Assembly (NCBI GenBank): GCA_039028155.1
Contig: JBCCIS010000023.1
Coordinates: 1 to 64,000, forward strand
DNA length: 64,000 bases
DNA from: Pseudomonadota bacterium
GTDB taxonomy: Bacteria; Pseudomonadota; Alphaproteobacteria; SP197
Reading direction: 5' to 3'
Positions within the stretch are counted from its first letter, which is position 1; each line of letters opens with the position of its first letter. Of this stretch, positions 1-8,825 are shown piece by piece. The notes beneath the pieces were generated by a model that searched no databases, had not been told where the DNA came from, and saw nothing but the letters and a program-made list of their open reading frames with translations. A program made the position numbers and the translations under genes.

Positions 1-1
1 C

Positions 2-373
2 CGAGAGTTCACCGACGCCATGGGCCGCCGCAAGATCAAGGGCAACATGGATATCGAGTTGGCGATCGATATGCTGGAGATGGCCGAATTCATGGACCAC
101 GCGGTGTTGTTTTCCGGCGATGGCGACTTCCGGTCCCTGGTCGAGGCCGTACAACGCAAGGGAACGCGTGTCACCGTGGTCAGCAGCCTGAAAACCCAGC
201 CGCCGATGGTGGCCGACGATCTACGGCGCCAAGCAGACAATTTCATCGATATCGCCGATATCGCCGACGTCATCGCCCGCAAGTATGTCGAACGGCCCGT
301 CGCGCACACCGACGACGACTATGACGATTACGAGGACGATGACGACGAAGCGGTGGTCATCCGCACGTCGTGA
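2..373 (+). CDS. NYN (LabA/DUF88-type) domain protein, 5' partial
   Basis: The frame is open from the window edge, so the true start lies upstream; 123 residues are visible. The motif FSGDGDF followed by a Leu-Val and 'GTRVTVVSS' is typical of the C-terminal half of LabA-like NYN domains, a PIN-like nuclease fold that binds metal through conserved Asp residues. The chain ends in a very acidic tail (about residues 97-115, Asp/Glu/Tyr rich), which may be disordered. The stop overlaps the GTG start of the next gene by four bases (GTGA), so the two are probably translationally coupled. The NYN assignment is firm; the RNA substrate is unknown. Confidence 0.85.
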   Translation, partial: REFTDAMGRRKIKGNMDIELAIDMLEMAEFMDHAVLFSGDGDFRSLVEAVQRKGTRVTVVSSLKTQPPMVADDLRRQADNFIDIADIADVIARKYVERPVAHTDDDYDDYEDDDDEAVVIRTS

Positions 374-1002
374 CGCGCTTCGCGCCGACCGACGATTGCG
401 CGCTCTGTCCGCGCCTTGTCGATTTCCGGCACGATATCAACGCGCGCCATCCCGACTGGCATAACGCGCCGGTCCCCGCATTCGGCCCGAAAGACGCTGG
501 TCTTCTGGTTGTCGGCCTCGCGCCGGGCCTCAAAGGCGCCAACCGGACCGGGCGACCGTTTACCGGCGATGGCGCCGGCGACCTGCTCTATGCGACGCTG
601 ATCAAGAGCGGATTTGCCAAGGGCGATTATCAAAAACGACCAGATGACGGCCTCCAATTGGTCAATTGCCGCATCACGAACGCCGTCAGGTGCGTGCCGC
701 CCCAAAACAAGCCAATTGGCGGTGAGATCAGCGCCTGCAACGATTTTCTAACCCGCGAGATGGAGGCGATGCCGAAACTGCGCGTTATCCTGGCCTTGGG
801 CGGGATCTCCCACAATGCGGTGTTGCGGGCGCTGGGCCACAAGCAGTCACGGTTTCGGTTTGGCCATGCCGCCGACCACGATCTCGGCGACGGCAAATCG
901 CTCGTCGACAGCTACCACTGCTCGCGCCTCAACACGAACACCGGCCGTCTGACCCCGGCCATGTTCGAGGCTGTTTTCGCCCAGATCCAGCAGCGTCTTT
1001 GA
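370..1002 (+). CDS. Uracil-DNA glycosylase, family 5 (UdgB-like)
   Basis: A 210-residue DNA repair glycosylase that would remove uracil or deaminated bases. Residues 49-67 carry the active-site segment GLAPGLKGANRTGRPFTGD, and residues 182-189 (YHCSRLNT) form the second catalytic motif close to the His-x-Ser of family 5. Four cysteines (C10, C13, C108, C123) have the spacing expected for the 4Fe-4S cluster of family 4/5 enzymes. The motif I region lacks a strong catalytic acid, which favours family 5 over family 4. The GTG start overlaps the previous stop. Its 3' end faces smpB, 14 bases away. Confidence 0.85.
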   Translation: MTRFAPTDDCALCPRLVDFRHDINARHPDWHNAPVPAFGPKDAGLLVVGLAPGLKGANRTGRPFTGDGAGDLLYATLIKSGFAKGDYQKRPDDGLQLVNCRITNAVRCVPPQNKPIGGEISACNDFLTREMEAMPKLRVILALGGISHNAVLRALGHKQSRFRFGHAADHDLGDGKSLVDSYHCSRLNTNTGRLTPAMFEAVFAQIQQRL

Positions 1003-1016
1003 ATTCGACGGGCGGG

Positions 1017-1493
1017 TCAGCCGCGGTCGCGCAGCAGCCGCGCCTTTTGCCGCTGCCAGTCACGGTCACGGACCGCCTGGCGCTTGTCATACGTATGTTT
1101 ACCGCGGGCTAGCGCCAAAGAGACCTTCGCGATGCCGCGCCGGTTGAAGTAGAGGCTCAAGGGAACCAGGGTCTGGCCGGACCTATTCGTGGCGCCGATC
1201 AGGCGGCTGATCTCGCGCCGGTGCAGCAAGAGCTTGCGCGACCGGTTGGGCTCATGGTTCGCCCGGCCGGCGGGGTCGTACTCAGGGATATGCATCCCTT
1301 CGAGCCAGATCTCGCCGTCCTTCTCGCGCGCGAACGCCTCGTTGATGGTCGCGCGGCCCTCCCGCAACGATTTGACCTCGGTGCCGGTCAGCTGGATACC
1401 GGCCTCGAACTCCTCATCCAAAAAGTAGTCACGGCGCGCCTTTCGGTTACGCGCCACGGTCTGGCCCGTCGGTTCGGCCTTCTTTTTGGCCAT
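1017..1493 (-). CDS. smpB: SsrA-binding protein SmpB
   Basis: A 158-residue protein matching SmpB over its full length. It starts with a basic N-terminus followed by VARNRKARRDYFLDEEFEAG and has the GTEVKSLREGRA segment of the OB-fold core. The lysine/arginine-rich C-terminal tail (KRQAVRDRDWQRQKARLLRDRG) would enter the decoding centre. It binds tmRNA and brings it to stalled ribosomes. It lies downstream of dapA on the same strand (about 8 bases apart), a common alphaproteobacterial arrangement. Nothing is unusual. Confidence 0.97.
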   Translation of the reverse strand: MAKKKAEPTGQTVARNRKARRDYFLDEEFEAGIQLTGTEVKSLREGRATINEAFAREKDGEIWLEGMHIPEYDPAGRANHEPNRSRKLLLHRREISRLIGATNRSGQTLVPLSLYFNRRGIAKVSLALARGKHTYDKRQAVRDRDWQRQKARLLRDRG

Positions 1494-1500
1494 GATGCCG

Positions 1501-2376
1501 TTACGCGATCAACCCGAGGCCGCGCATGGCCTGGGCAACCCGCTCCTTGGTCGCCGCGCCCGGCTCGACCAGCGGCAAACGCACCGAACCGTCGCCGTAT
1601 CCAAGGAGCGAGGCCGCAAACTTGACCGGCCCGGGGCTGGTTTCGGCGAACAACGCCTCATGCAGCGGCATCAAACGGTCCTGCAAGTCGAGGGCGGTGG
1701 CGTGGTCGCCGCCCTGCCAAGCCTTGTGCATGGACGAACACAGCGCCGGCGCCACGTTTGCGGTGACCGAGATGCAGCCATGGCCGCCCATGCCTAGCAG
1801 GCCCAGAACGGCGGCGTCCTCACCGGACATCTGGCAGAAGTCCGGACCGATGCGCGCGCGCTGCTTGGCGGCCCGATCGGCAGCAGCCGTCGCCTCCTTG
1901 CAGCCGACGACATTCGGCAGCGCGGCGATCCGCGCCATGGTTTCGACCGAGATGTCGACCCCGGTGCGCGGCGGGATGTTGTAAACGACAATCGGGATGT
2001 CGACGGCGTCGTTGACTGCCTTGAAGTGCTGGTAGAAACCTTCCTGGGTCGGCTTGTTGTAGTAGCCGGTGACGATCAGGACGGCGTCGGCGCCCGACTC
2101 CTTGGCGCTTTGAGTCAGCTCAATACATTCCGAGGTCGAGTTCGAACCCGTGCCGGCAATGACCGGGACACGGCCACCGGCCGCCTCAACGCACCACTTG
2201 ACGACCCGCTTGTCTTCATCGTGCGACAAGGTTGGCGACTCACCAGTGGTGCCCATCGGCACCAGGCCATTGGTCCCCTGCTCGATCTGCCAGTTGATGA
2301 ATTCCTGATACCCTTTCTCGTCCACCTGCCCGTTCCGGAACAACGTGACGAGGGCAACAAAGGACCCCTTGAACAT
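1501..2376 (-). CDS. dapA: 4-hydroxy-tetrahydrodipicolinate synthase
   Basis: A 291-residue TIM-barrel aldolase of the DapA family, which condenses pyruvate with aspartate semialdehyde in lysine and diaminopimelate synthesis. Visible features are GTTGESPT (residues 42-49), Y132 in VYNIPPRTG and the Schiff-base lysine K160 in GCKEAT. I chose the ATG giving MFKGSFVALVTLF because it matches family N-termini; an in-frame ATG four codons upstream (2388) is possible. The frame stays open for another 750 bases upstream with no homology, so that extension is not used. It probably forms an operon with smpB. Confidence 0.95.
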   Translation of the reverse strand: MFKGSFVALVTLFRNGQVDEKGYQEFINWQIEQGTNGLVPMGTTGESPTLSHDEDKRVVKWCVEAAGGRVPVIAGTGSNSTSECIELTQSAKESGADAVLIVTGYYNKPTQEGFYQHFKAVNDAVDIPIVVYNIPPRTGVDISVETMARIAALPNVVGCKEATAAADRAAKQRARIGPDFCQMSGEDAAVLGLLGMGGHGCISVTANVAPALCSSMHKAWQGGDHATALDLQDRLMPLHEALFAETSPGPVKFAASLLGYGDGSVRLPLVEPGAATKERVAQAMRGLGLIA

Positions 2377-2604
2377 CGCACTCTCCATGGGCTGATGATT
2401 GTGAAAGGCCAGAATCGGCGCACCATAATGCCAGGTTGCGTCGTGCTGCAAGCAAGGCTCGCCAAGTTCATAAGCCTCGGTTAGCTTCGCGCCGATCGTC
2501 AAGAAGGGCAAACCATGGGTCCGATACCGATCGAAGGCGCGTTGTTTCGCGTGCGTTCCGCGGTCGAATGCGCCCCAGGAGCCGCTTCCACGTCTGGAGA
2601 CACC

Positions 2605-3588
2605 ATGAAGGAACCCGGTTTCAGCGACATCGCGGCCGCCGCCGAACGGCTTCGCGGACACGCCGTTCGGACGCCACTTCTGGAAGCCCCGCTGCTTAAC
2701 GAACAACTCGGCGGCCGCGTCTTGGTCAAGGCCGAGAACCTGCAGCTGACAGGGTCGTTCAAGTTCAGGGGCGCGTTCAACACGATCAGCCAGCTCGATG
2801 CCGCGGCCAGGCAGCGCGGGATCGTCGCCTATTCGTCGGGCAACCACGCCCAGGGCGTCGCCGCGGCCGCACGGTTTCTTGAAACGCCAGCCGTGATCGT
2901 AATGCCGGAAGACGCGCCGGCGGTAAAACTCGACAACACCCGCGCCTGGGGCGCGGAGATCGTTACCTATCCGCGCCATGGCGCCGACCGCGAGACCATC
3001 GCCCTCGACATCGCGCGGGAACAGGGCAGAACCGTCATACCGCCCTATGACGACCCCCACATCGTTGCCGGGCAAGGTACCGTGGGCCTGGAAATCGCCG
3101 AACAGGCCGGCGAACACGGCGTGAACCTCGATCACGTCGTCGTCTGTTGCGGCGGCGGCGGCCTGACCGCTGGGAGCGCTATCGCCCTAAGCGAGCGCAT
3201 GCCGGGCGCGACCATTCATACCGCCGAACCGGAAGGCTGGGACGACACCAAACGCTCATTGGAGGCTGGTGCCCGCCAGCGCGTGGAAACGGTCACCCCA
3301 TCGCTGTGTGATGCCCTGCTCGCCGCGACACCCGGTGAATTGACCTTCGCCATCAACAACCGCCTGGTGACGAGTGGTTTCGCGGTCAGCGAGGACGATG
3401 TGGGCAGGGCCATGGCGCTGGCCCACCGCTATCTGAAGATTGTCCTGGAACCCGGCGGCGCGGCTGCACTGGCGGCGGTCACCAGCGGCAAGCTCGATCT
3501 GGCCGGCAAGTCTGTCGCCGTGGTCGCATCCGGCGGCAATGTCGACCACACTGTCTTCTCAGACATGTTGTCGCGCTACGGGGCCTGA
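2605..3588 (+). CDS. Threonine/serine dehydratase-like PLP enzyme (fold type II)
   Basis: A 327-residue beta-family PLP enzyme. The cofactor lysine is K53 in GSFKFRGAF, SSGNHAQG is the substrate loop, and CCGGGGLTAG is the phosphate-binding glycine loop. The length matches the short catabolic or racemase-like class (threo-hydroxyaspartate dehydratase, serine racemase, catabolic threonine dehydratase). No ACT regulatory domain is present, so biosynthetic IlvA is unlikely. The ATG at 2605 is preceded by a GGAGA ribosome site and fits family N-termini, although the frame is open further upstream. The next gene starts 2 bases after its stop, suggesting an operon. The exact substrate cannot be told from sequence. 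Confidence 0.85.
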   Translation: MKEPGFSDIAAAAERLRGHAVRTPLLEAPLLNEQLGGRVLVKAENLQLTGSFKFRGAFNTISQLDAAARQRGIVAYSSGNHAQGVAAAARFLETPAVIVMPEDAPAVKLDNTRAWGAEIVTYPRHGADRETIALDIAREQGRTVIPPYDDPHIVAGQGTVGLEIAEQAGEHGVNLDHVVVCCGGGGLTAGSAIALSERMPGATIHTAEPEGWDDTKRSLEAGARQRVETVTPSLCDALLAATPGELTFAINNRLVTSGFAVSEDDVGRAMALAHRYLKIVLEPGGAAALAAVTSGKLDLAGKSVAVVASGGNVDHTVFSDMLSRYGA

Positions 3589-3590
3589 TC

Positions 3591-4631
3591 ATGCCGCCAT
3601 CCGATACCGCCCAGACGGTCCGCATCGGCCTGCACACCTTCAGCTTTGAACAGCACTTCCTGCATCAGCCCGGTTTCGATGCATTCGCCTTCATCGACCG
3701 GGCGGTCGAGCTTGGGGTCGCCGGCGTTCACATCAGCATGAATGGCCAGAACTTCCGCTGTGCCGGCGGCACCGATCCCGGCCGCCTTCAGGCCATCGGC
3801 GAGGCGGCCGGCGATGCCGGTTTTTTTGTCGAGACGGATACCTCCGGCACCGATCCCGATCATCTGGCGACCATGGCAAAAGCGGCTCAACAGATCGGCG
3901 CCGACAAGCTGAGGACCTACACCCGTCATACCGGGACAACCGCGGATATCATGGCCAGGACCGTTGCCGACCTGAAAGCGGCGGGCCCACGGGTCGCCGA
4001 TCAAGGCATCATGTTGCTGCTGGAAAACCACGAAGAGTTCACCGGCGCCGAGGTCGGCCAGATCCTGGAAGCCGTCGATCATCGGGCCGTCCAAGCGCTC
4101 TACGACTTCGGCAACTCCATGAATGTTGTCGAGGACCCGGTCGACGCGGCGACAGCGATGGCACCGTGGGTGCATTCGGTCCACCTTAAGGACCATGTCC
4201 TGGCCAAGGTCGATGACGGCTATCGGATTGTCGGGGTGGCGTGCGGCACCGGCAATGTCGATATCGCGGGCATCCTCGGCCATTTGCTTGAACACGCGCC
4301 GCTGACCCGCGTCTGTGTCGAAAGCTCCTATGGCTACACCTCGGCGCTGGAGCGCAATCTCGATGCGCTGCCAACCGCGATCGCGGAACGCACCGTCTTC
4401 ACACCGGTCGAGCCCCCCTTCGATCCCGCCCATATCCTTCTCGATGCATCGGCGCTTCGCATCGCCGACCCGGCCAGCCTCTTCAACTATGAAGCGGCGG
4501 CCACGACCCGCGGGGTCGGTCATACACGCGACATCTTGCGTTCCCTGGGGTTCCAGCCGGTTCTCAACAGCCGTGGCGGGGTGTACCAGCGCGGCGCCGA
4601 CAGCCTTGCGTTCGACGAACGTCACCGTTAG
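3591..4631 (+). CDS. Sugar phosphate isomerase/epimerase family TIM-barrel protein
   Basis: A 346-residue protein with the AP-endonuclease-2/xylose-isomerase-like TIM barrel. Expected metal ligands can be seen in LLLENHEEF (Glu), SVHLKDH (His) and CVESSYGY (Glu). The C-terminal 90 residues beyond the barrel are an extension without recognisable motifs. It starts two bases after the dehydratase-like gene, so the two may act in one pathway, for example on a hydroxy-amino or sugar acid. Function beyond the superfamily is not resolvable; a dehydratase (IolE-like) or isomerase activity is possible. Confidence 0.75.
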   Translation: MPPSDTAQTVRIGLHTFSFEQHFLHQPGFDAFAFIDRAVELGVAGVHISMNGQNFRCAGGTDPGRLQAIGEAAGDAGFFVETDTSGTDPDHLATMAKAAQQIGADKLRTYTRHTGTTADIMARTVADLKAAGPRVADQGIMLLLENHEEFTGAEVGQILEAVDHRAVQALYDFGNSMNVVEDPVDAATAMAPWVHSVHLKDHVLAKVDDGYRIVGVACGTGNVDIAGILGHLLEHAPLTRVCVESSYGYTSALERNLDALPTAIAERTVFTPVEPPFDPAHILLDASALRIADPASLFNYEAAATTRGVGHTRDILRSLGFQPVLNSRGGVYQRGADSLAFDERHR

Positions 4632-4721
4632 ACAGCACCAAGAGCGCTTGTCCGCCTGTTCCCCGCCCCGTGTGGACGACATTGTGGGCGATGACCGGAC
4701 ACAATCGACGGGAAAGACCAC

Positions 4722-5693
4722 ATGAGTGTCCTCGTGACCGGCGCCGCCGGTTTCATCGGCTCCCACGTGTCGCGCGCGCTGCTTGCGCGCGGTGATGAGG
4801 TGGTCGGCATCGACAACCTCAACACCTATTACGACGTGAACCTCAAAGAGGCGCGGCTCGCGACATTGACCGATCAGCGCGGGTTCACGTTCGAACGTCT
4901 CGACATCGCCGACAAAGACGCGGTTTCAAGCCTAGCCAACAAGCACCCGGCCATCGATCGGATCATCCATCTGGCCGCACAGGCCGGCGTGCGCCATTCC
5001 CTCGATCATCCGCACGACTATACGAGCGCGAATGTGGAAGGCCATCTCAACATGCTCGAGCTGGCGCGCCACATCGACGGCATGAAACACATGGTCTACG
5101 CCAGCTCGTCGTCGGTCTATGGCGGCAACACCGATATCCCCTTTTCGGTCGACGACCGGGTCGACAACCCGGTCTCGCTCTATGCCGCGACCAAGCGCGC
5201 CGGCGAATTGATGGCGCGCTGCTACAGCCACCTCTACTGCATTCCGGCGACCGGGCTGCGCTTCTTCACGGTCTACGGTCCCTGGGGCCGGCCCGACATG
5301 TCGGCCTATATCTTTACCAAGGCGATTTCAGAGCACCGCCCGATCCGGGTTTTCAACAACGGCGACATGATGCGCGACTTCACCTATATCGATGACATCG
5401 TCGCCGGCGTCCTGGCGAGCCTCGACAACGTCCCCGACGATTCACCGCCACACCGCATCTACAATCTCGGCAACCACAAGAGCGAGCCGTTGATGCGTTT
5501 CATCAACGTCATTGAGCAGTCCTTGCAGCTCAAGGCCGAACTCATCATGGAGCCGATGCAGCCCGGCGATGTCAAAGAGACCTATGCCGACATCGAGGCG
5601 AGCCGGAACGACCTGGGCTTCGAGCCCGCCACCACCATCGACGACGGCATACCGCGCTTTGTCGACTGGTACCGCGCGTATCACGACGTCTAG
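4722..5693 (+). CDS. NAD-dependent UDP-sugar epimerase (UDP-glucuronate 4-epimerase-like)
   Basis: A 323-residue extended short-chain dehydrogenase. The NAD-binding TGAAGFIGSH is at residues 6-15 and the catalytic pair Y154/K158 sits in SLYAATK. A serine-rich stretch SSSSVYGG precedes it. The stretch VGIDNLNTYYDVNLKEARL and the substrate-binding RFFTVYGPWGRPDM match the UDP-glucuronate 4-epimerase subgroup (surface polysaccharide precursors). The stop codon lies inside a 15-base direct repeat shared with the end of the convergent ydcF-like gene. manC lies just beyond that gene, supporting a sugar-nucleotide role. Confidence 0.88.
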   Translation: MSVLVTGAAGFIGSHVSRALLARGDEVVGIDNLNTYYDVNLKEARLATLTDQRGFTFERLDIADKDAVSSLANKHPAIDRIIHLAAQAGVRHSLDHPHDYTSANVEGHLNMLELARHIDGMKHMVYASSSSVYGGNTDIPFSVDDRVDNPVSLYAATKRAGELMARCYSHLYCIPATGLRFFTVYGPWGRPDMSAYIFTKAISEHRPIRVFNNGDMMRDFTYIDDIVAGVLASLDNVPDDSPPHRIYNLGNHKSEPLMRFINVIEQSLQLKAELIMEPMQPGDVKETYADIEASRNDLGFEPATTIDDGIPRFVDWYRAYHDV

Positions 5694-5729
5694 CCGGGCA
5701 ACGTCTAGCCGGGCGACGTCTAGCTGGGC
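5686..5729. repeat. Three 15-base direct repeats spanning two convergent stop codons
   Basis: The unit ACGTCTAGCCGGGC plus one base occurs three times in register, at 5686, 5701 and 5716; the third has one substitution (CTGGGC). CTAG in each unit gives TAG on both strands. The first unit holds the stop of the epimerase gene and the last holds the stop of the ydcF-like gene. Because 15 is a multiple of three, the epimerase frame meets three successive TAG codons. It probably arose by slippage. Confidence 0.9.
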
Positions 5730-6520
5730 GCCTCCTCTGGCGCGGCGGGCCAGGGATCGTCGATTCTGCCAAGCGCCCAATAGGCGATGAGGCCGACATA
5801 CTCCCGCAGCGCGGTGTCCAGACTTCGCAGATGGCCGGATAACGACAACCCGATGCGCCAGTCGGCTGCTCGTGGCGTCTGGTAGTCGACCGGAAAAGCG
5901 ATGACATCCCAGCCGGCCTTACGGAACGAGGCGACCGAGCGGGTCATGTGCGAGGCCGAGGTCACCATAAGCCAGATTTGGTCCGGTTCCGGCTGGACGA
6001 GGTCATACAACAGGACGGCGTTCTCATGCGTGTTCCGCGCGCCCTCTTCGAAGCGGATGCGCTCCATGTCTGCCCCCATCATCTCGAAGAAGGCGCGCGC
6101 GACATCGGCTTCGGTCATACCCGGCACGCCCAGACCGCCGGTGAAATAGACGTCGGCGTCGGGATAACGCGCCATAAGGCCCACACCTTCGATCATGCGC
6201 TCGGCCGCACCGTTGACCGTAACCGCGCCTCGGTCGACGGTCAGCCGCGCATCCTGGCCACCGCCCAGCACGATGATGCCGGTGATCTGCTCAGGCATGG
6301 GATCAGGTCGCGGAAAACGGTTCTCCAGCGGCGCCAGCAACCAGGCGCCGATCGGCAACACAAGGATAAGGACCAGCAGCACCGTCGCCACGCCCATCAC
6401 CCATGTGCCTAGTCGCCGAGAACGCCGCCCAAGGGTCAGAAGAAGGCCCAGGGCCAGGAGCAGGACCAGAACATTGCCGGGATGGACCAGGCCGTGAGTG
6501 ATCTGGGAAAGCGTGAACAT
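5720..6520 (-). CDS. YdcF/ElyC (DUF218) family envelope protein
   Basis: About 266 residues with two N-terminal membrane helices (roughly residues 14-32 and 40-64), then a periplasmic DUF218 domain. Family hallmarks are GIIVLGGGQDARL, AERMIEG, the YFTGG strand, EEGARNTHENA and the LMVTSASHMTRS segment with its conserved Ser/His. E. coli homologues (ElyC, SanA, YdcF) act in envelope or undecaprenyl-phosphate homeostasis. I chose the ATG at 6520, which has an AAGGTG site, over the GTG six bases upstream. The gene is divergent from manC and convergent with the epimerase. The biochemical role is uncertain. Confidence 0.85.
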   Translation of the reverse strand: MFTLSQITHGLVHPGNVLVLLLALGLLLTLGRRSRRLGTWVMGVATVLLVLILVLPIGAWLLAPLENRFPRPDPMPEQITGIIVLGGGQDARLTVDRGAVTVNGAAERMIEGVGLMARYPDADVYFTGGLGVPGMTEADVARAFFEMMGADMERIRFEEGARNTHENAVLLYDLVQPEPDQIWLMVTSASHMTRSVASFRKAGWDVIAFPVDYQTPRAADWRIGLSLSGHLRSLDTALREYVGLIAYWALGRIDDPWPAAPEEAPS

Positions 6521-6599
6521 GGTCACCTTTTGCGGCCTGTCCTGCGTCCTTGTAAAGTCCGCGCCCTGTCAGCATGAACACAAGGAGACTGTCGCCAGC

Positions 6600-8015
6600 A
6601 TGGGCAACGCCCCCCTCATCACACCCGTGATCCTCTCCGGCGGCGCGGGAACGCGCCTTTGGCCGGCCTCGCGGCGCTCCATGCCCAAGCAGTTTCTGCC
6701 CTTGGTCGGCGAGCTCAGTCTGATCCAGGAGACGGTCCTGCGCGTCGCCGAAGACCCGCGTTTCGCCAATCCGATCGTCATCGCCAACGACCAGCACCGC
6801 TTCCTGGTCGCCGAACAATTGCGCGAAGTCGGTGTCGAGCCCGGCGCCATCGTGCTGGAGCCCGTCGCGCGCAACACCGCACCGGCAATCGCCGCGGCCG
6901 CCCTTCTGGCGCCGGACAAGACGCTGCTCATCATGTCGTCGGACCACGCCATCCAGCCCGCCGAAGGGTTTCGCCATTCGATCATGCGCGCCCTGCCCGC
7001 CGCCGAAGACGGTTATCTCGTCACCTTCGGCGCCGTGCCGGATCGCGCCGAAACCGGCTATGGCTACATCAAGGCGGCCGACAACCCCGTCGCGGAAGGC
7101 GTCCAGGCGGTCGCGACGTTCAAGGAAAAGCCCGATCAAAAGACGGCCGAGCGTTATCTGGCAGAAGGCGGATACACCTGGAACTGCGGGATCTTCCTGT
7201 TCGCGGCCAAGACCTATCTGGATGAACTGGAGGCGTTCGACGCCGAGACGGTTGCCGCGTGCCGGCAGGCCCATGACAAGGCGGTCAGGGACCTCGACTT
7301 CATTCGCCTGGATGCGACGAGCTTTGCTGAGGCATCCGATATCTCAATCGACTATGCGGTCATGGAACGCACCAGAAGGGCCGCGACCACGACCCTTGAC
7401 TGCGCGTGGAGCGATGTCGGCTCCTGGGGTGAGTTATGGCGCCGATCCGCTGGGTCAAAGACCGACAATGTCGAGCGCGGCAATACGCTCACCATTGGCG
7501 TTGAGGGCAGTTTGATCGACTCCTCCGGCCCGCTGGTCGCCGCGCTCGGCCTCAAAGACATGGTCGTGGTCGCGACCAAAGACGCCGTACTCGTCGCCCC
7601 GCGCAACCGGCTGAACGAGATCAAGCAGATCGTTGCCGAACTAGAGAACCGTGGCCGCAACGAACAGATCGATCCCGCCAAGGTCTATCGGCCCTGGGGC
7701 TACTATGAGAGCATCGATGCCGGCGACGGGTTTCAGGTCAAACACATCATGGTCAAACCCGGCGGTCGGCTCTCGCTGCAACGCCATGCTCATCGCTCGG
7801 AGCACTGGACCGTGGTCAGCGGCACGGCACGCATCACGGTCGGCGACGATGTCCGCGACCTCGGTCCCAACCAGTCGACCTATGTCCCGCTGGGCGCCAT
7901 CCACCGGCTCGAAAACCTGGGCGATGAGCCCATGCGTCTGATCGAAATCCAGTGCGGTGGGTATCTTGGCGAAGACGACATCGAACGCCTGGACGACATC
8001 TATCGGCGCGGCTGA
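6600..8015 (+). CDS. manC: Bifunctional mannose-1-phosphate guanylyltransferase / mannose-6-phosphate isomerase
   Basis: A 471-residue type II GMP/PMI that makes GDP-mannose for polysaccharides. The nucleotidyltransferase domain (residues 1 to about 285) begins with VILSGGAGTRLWPASR and carries PKQF and EPVARNTAPA. A cupin isomerase domain (about 360-471) has the metal-binding QRHAHRSEHW and PLGAIHRLEN motifs. The ATG at 6600 is preceded by AAGGAG about 13 bases upstream; the frame is open upstream without homology. The 3' end overlaps the convergent amidohydrolase gene by 16 bases. Confidence 0.95.
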   Translation: MGNAPLITPVILSGGAGTRLWPASRRSMPKQFLPLVGELSLIQETVLRVAEDPRFANPIVIANDQHRFLVAEQLREVGVEPGAIVLEPVARNTAPAIAAAALLAPDKTLLIMSSDHAIQPAEGFRHSIMRALPAAEDGYLVTFGAVPDRAETGYGYIKAADNPVAEGVQAVATFKEKPDQKTAERYLAEGGYTWNCGIFLFAAKTYLDELEAFDAETVAACRQAHDKAVRDLDFIRLDATSFAEASDISIDYAVMERTRRAATTTLDCAWSDVGSWGELWRRSAGSKTDNVERGNTLTIGVEGSLIDSSGPLVAALGLKDMVVVATKDAVLVAPRNRLNEIKQIVAELENRGRNEQIDPAKVYRPWGYYESIDAGDGFQVKHIMVKPGGRLSLQRHAHRSEHWTVVSGTARITVGDDVRDLGPNQSTYVPLGAIHRLENLGDEPMRLIEIQCGGYLGEDDIERLDDIYRRG

Positions 8016-8812
8016 ACGTCGCCTTCCAGCGGCCAGTGATGCTCGAGGCCGCGGGCCGCTTTTGACGCCAACGGCTCGGCCATGGCGTCATAGAGAAGGT
8101 CAGCGTAGCGCAGCGCTGCCTCAGCATCGCCGACGAGATCCTGGCGCACTTCCAGCTGGATATGGGGCAGGCCGCGCCGCATCGCATGCTCGGGCACGGT
8201 ATAGTCCTCGCCCAGATCAAGCCCATAGGGGTCGTTGTCGCCGACAACCAACCCGTCAACCGCCTCCAGGTTCCGTATGAACGATAGGGCGAGGCGTTCG
8301 TCTCGGTCCCAACAGACTGTCACCTCCTGGGGACGCAGCTCTTTGCCTCGCATCCGGTCTGTCATGGTGTGGACGGATACCACGGTCAGCACTTTTCCAG
8401 CACCCATGGCGGCTTCGATCCGCCGATCGATTTCGCCGTGATAAGGCCGGTAAAAGGCATCCGCGCGCTCTTGCTTCGCCGCGGCGGAAAGCGCGGCGTT
8501 GCCGGGGACCGTCACACGGTCGCTCACCTCGACGAAGGCGGCGGGGTCATCCAGGTAGCGGTTGCAGTCGACGACCAGTCGCGAGAATCCGGCCAGCACC
8601 GCCGGCGCGTCCAGACGTTCGGCTAGCCGCCGCGTCATTGCCGCCGCACCGATGTCCCACGCGATATGCTCGCGCAGATGACGCTCATCCAGCCCGAGAT
8701 CGCCCAATCGCTCTGGTATGACGTCGGAGGCGTGATCGCACACCACCAGACAGTCGGCCACACCGCCGCCGTTGACCACCTCGAAGGGCGGGCCATCGTT
8801 TTCCGTCAGCAT
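8000..8812 (-). CDS. N-formylglutamate amidohydrolase-like protein
   Basis: A 270-residue member of the N-formylglutamate amidohydrolase family. The segments VVCDHASDVIPERLGDLGL, HIAWDIGAAAMTRRLAE, FSRLVVDCNRY and VVSVHTMTDRMRG match the family and include likely metal-binding Asp/His residues. HutG-type enzymes release glutamate from N-formylglutamate; here it is the last gene of a transport and amine-oxidation operon, so hydrolysis of another N-acyl-glutamate or acyl-amino acid is also possible. I chose the ATG at 8812, just after the preceding gene's stop at 8826; an upstream start would overlap that gene. Confidence 0.85.
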   Translation of the reverse strand: MLTENDGPPFEVVNGGGVADCLVVCDHASDVIPERLGDLGLDERHLREHIAWDIGAAAMTRRLAERLDAPAVLAGFSRLVVDCNRYLDDPAAFVEVSDRVTVPGNAALSAAAKQERADAFYRPYHGEIDRRIEAAMGAGKVLTVVSVHTMTDRMRGKELRPQEVTVCWDRDERLALSFIRNLEAVDGLVVGDNDPYGLDLGEDYTVPEHAMRRGLPHIQLEVRQDLVGDAEAALRYADLLYDAMAEPLASKAARGLEHHWPLEGDVQPRR

Positions 8813-8825
8813 CGGGTGGGCCACG

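Noticed and set aside
1501-3135. 544-codon frame extending dapA upstream
   Set aside because: Homology to DapA begins at MFKGSF; the extension overlaps the divergent dehydratase gene.
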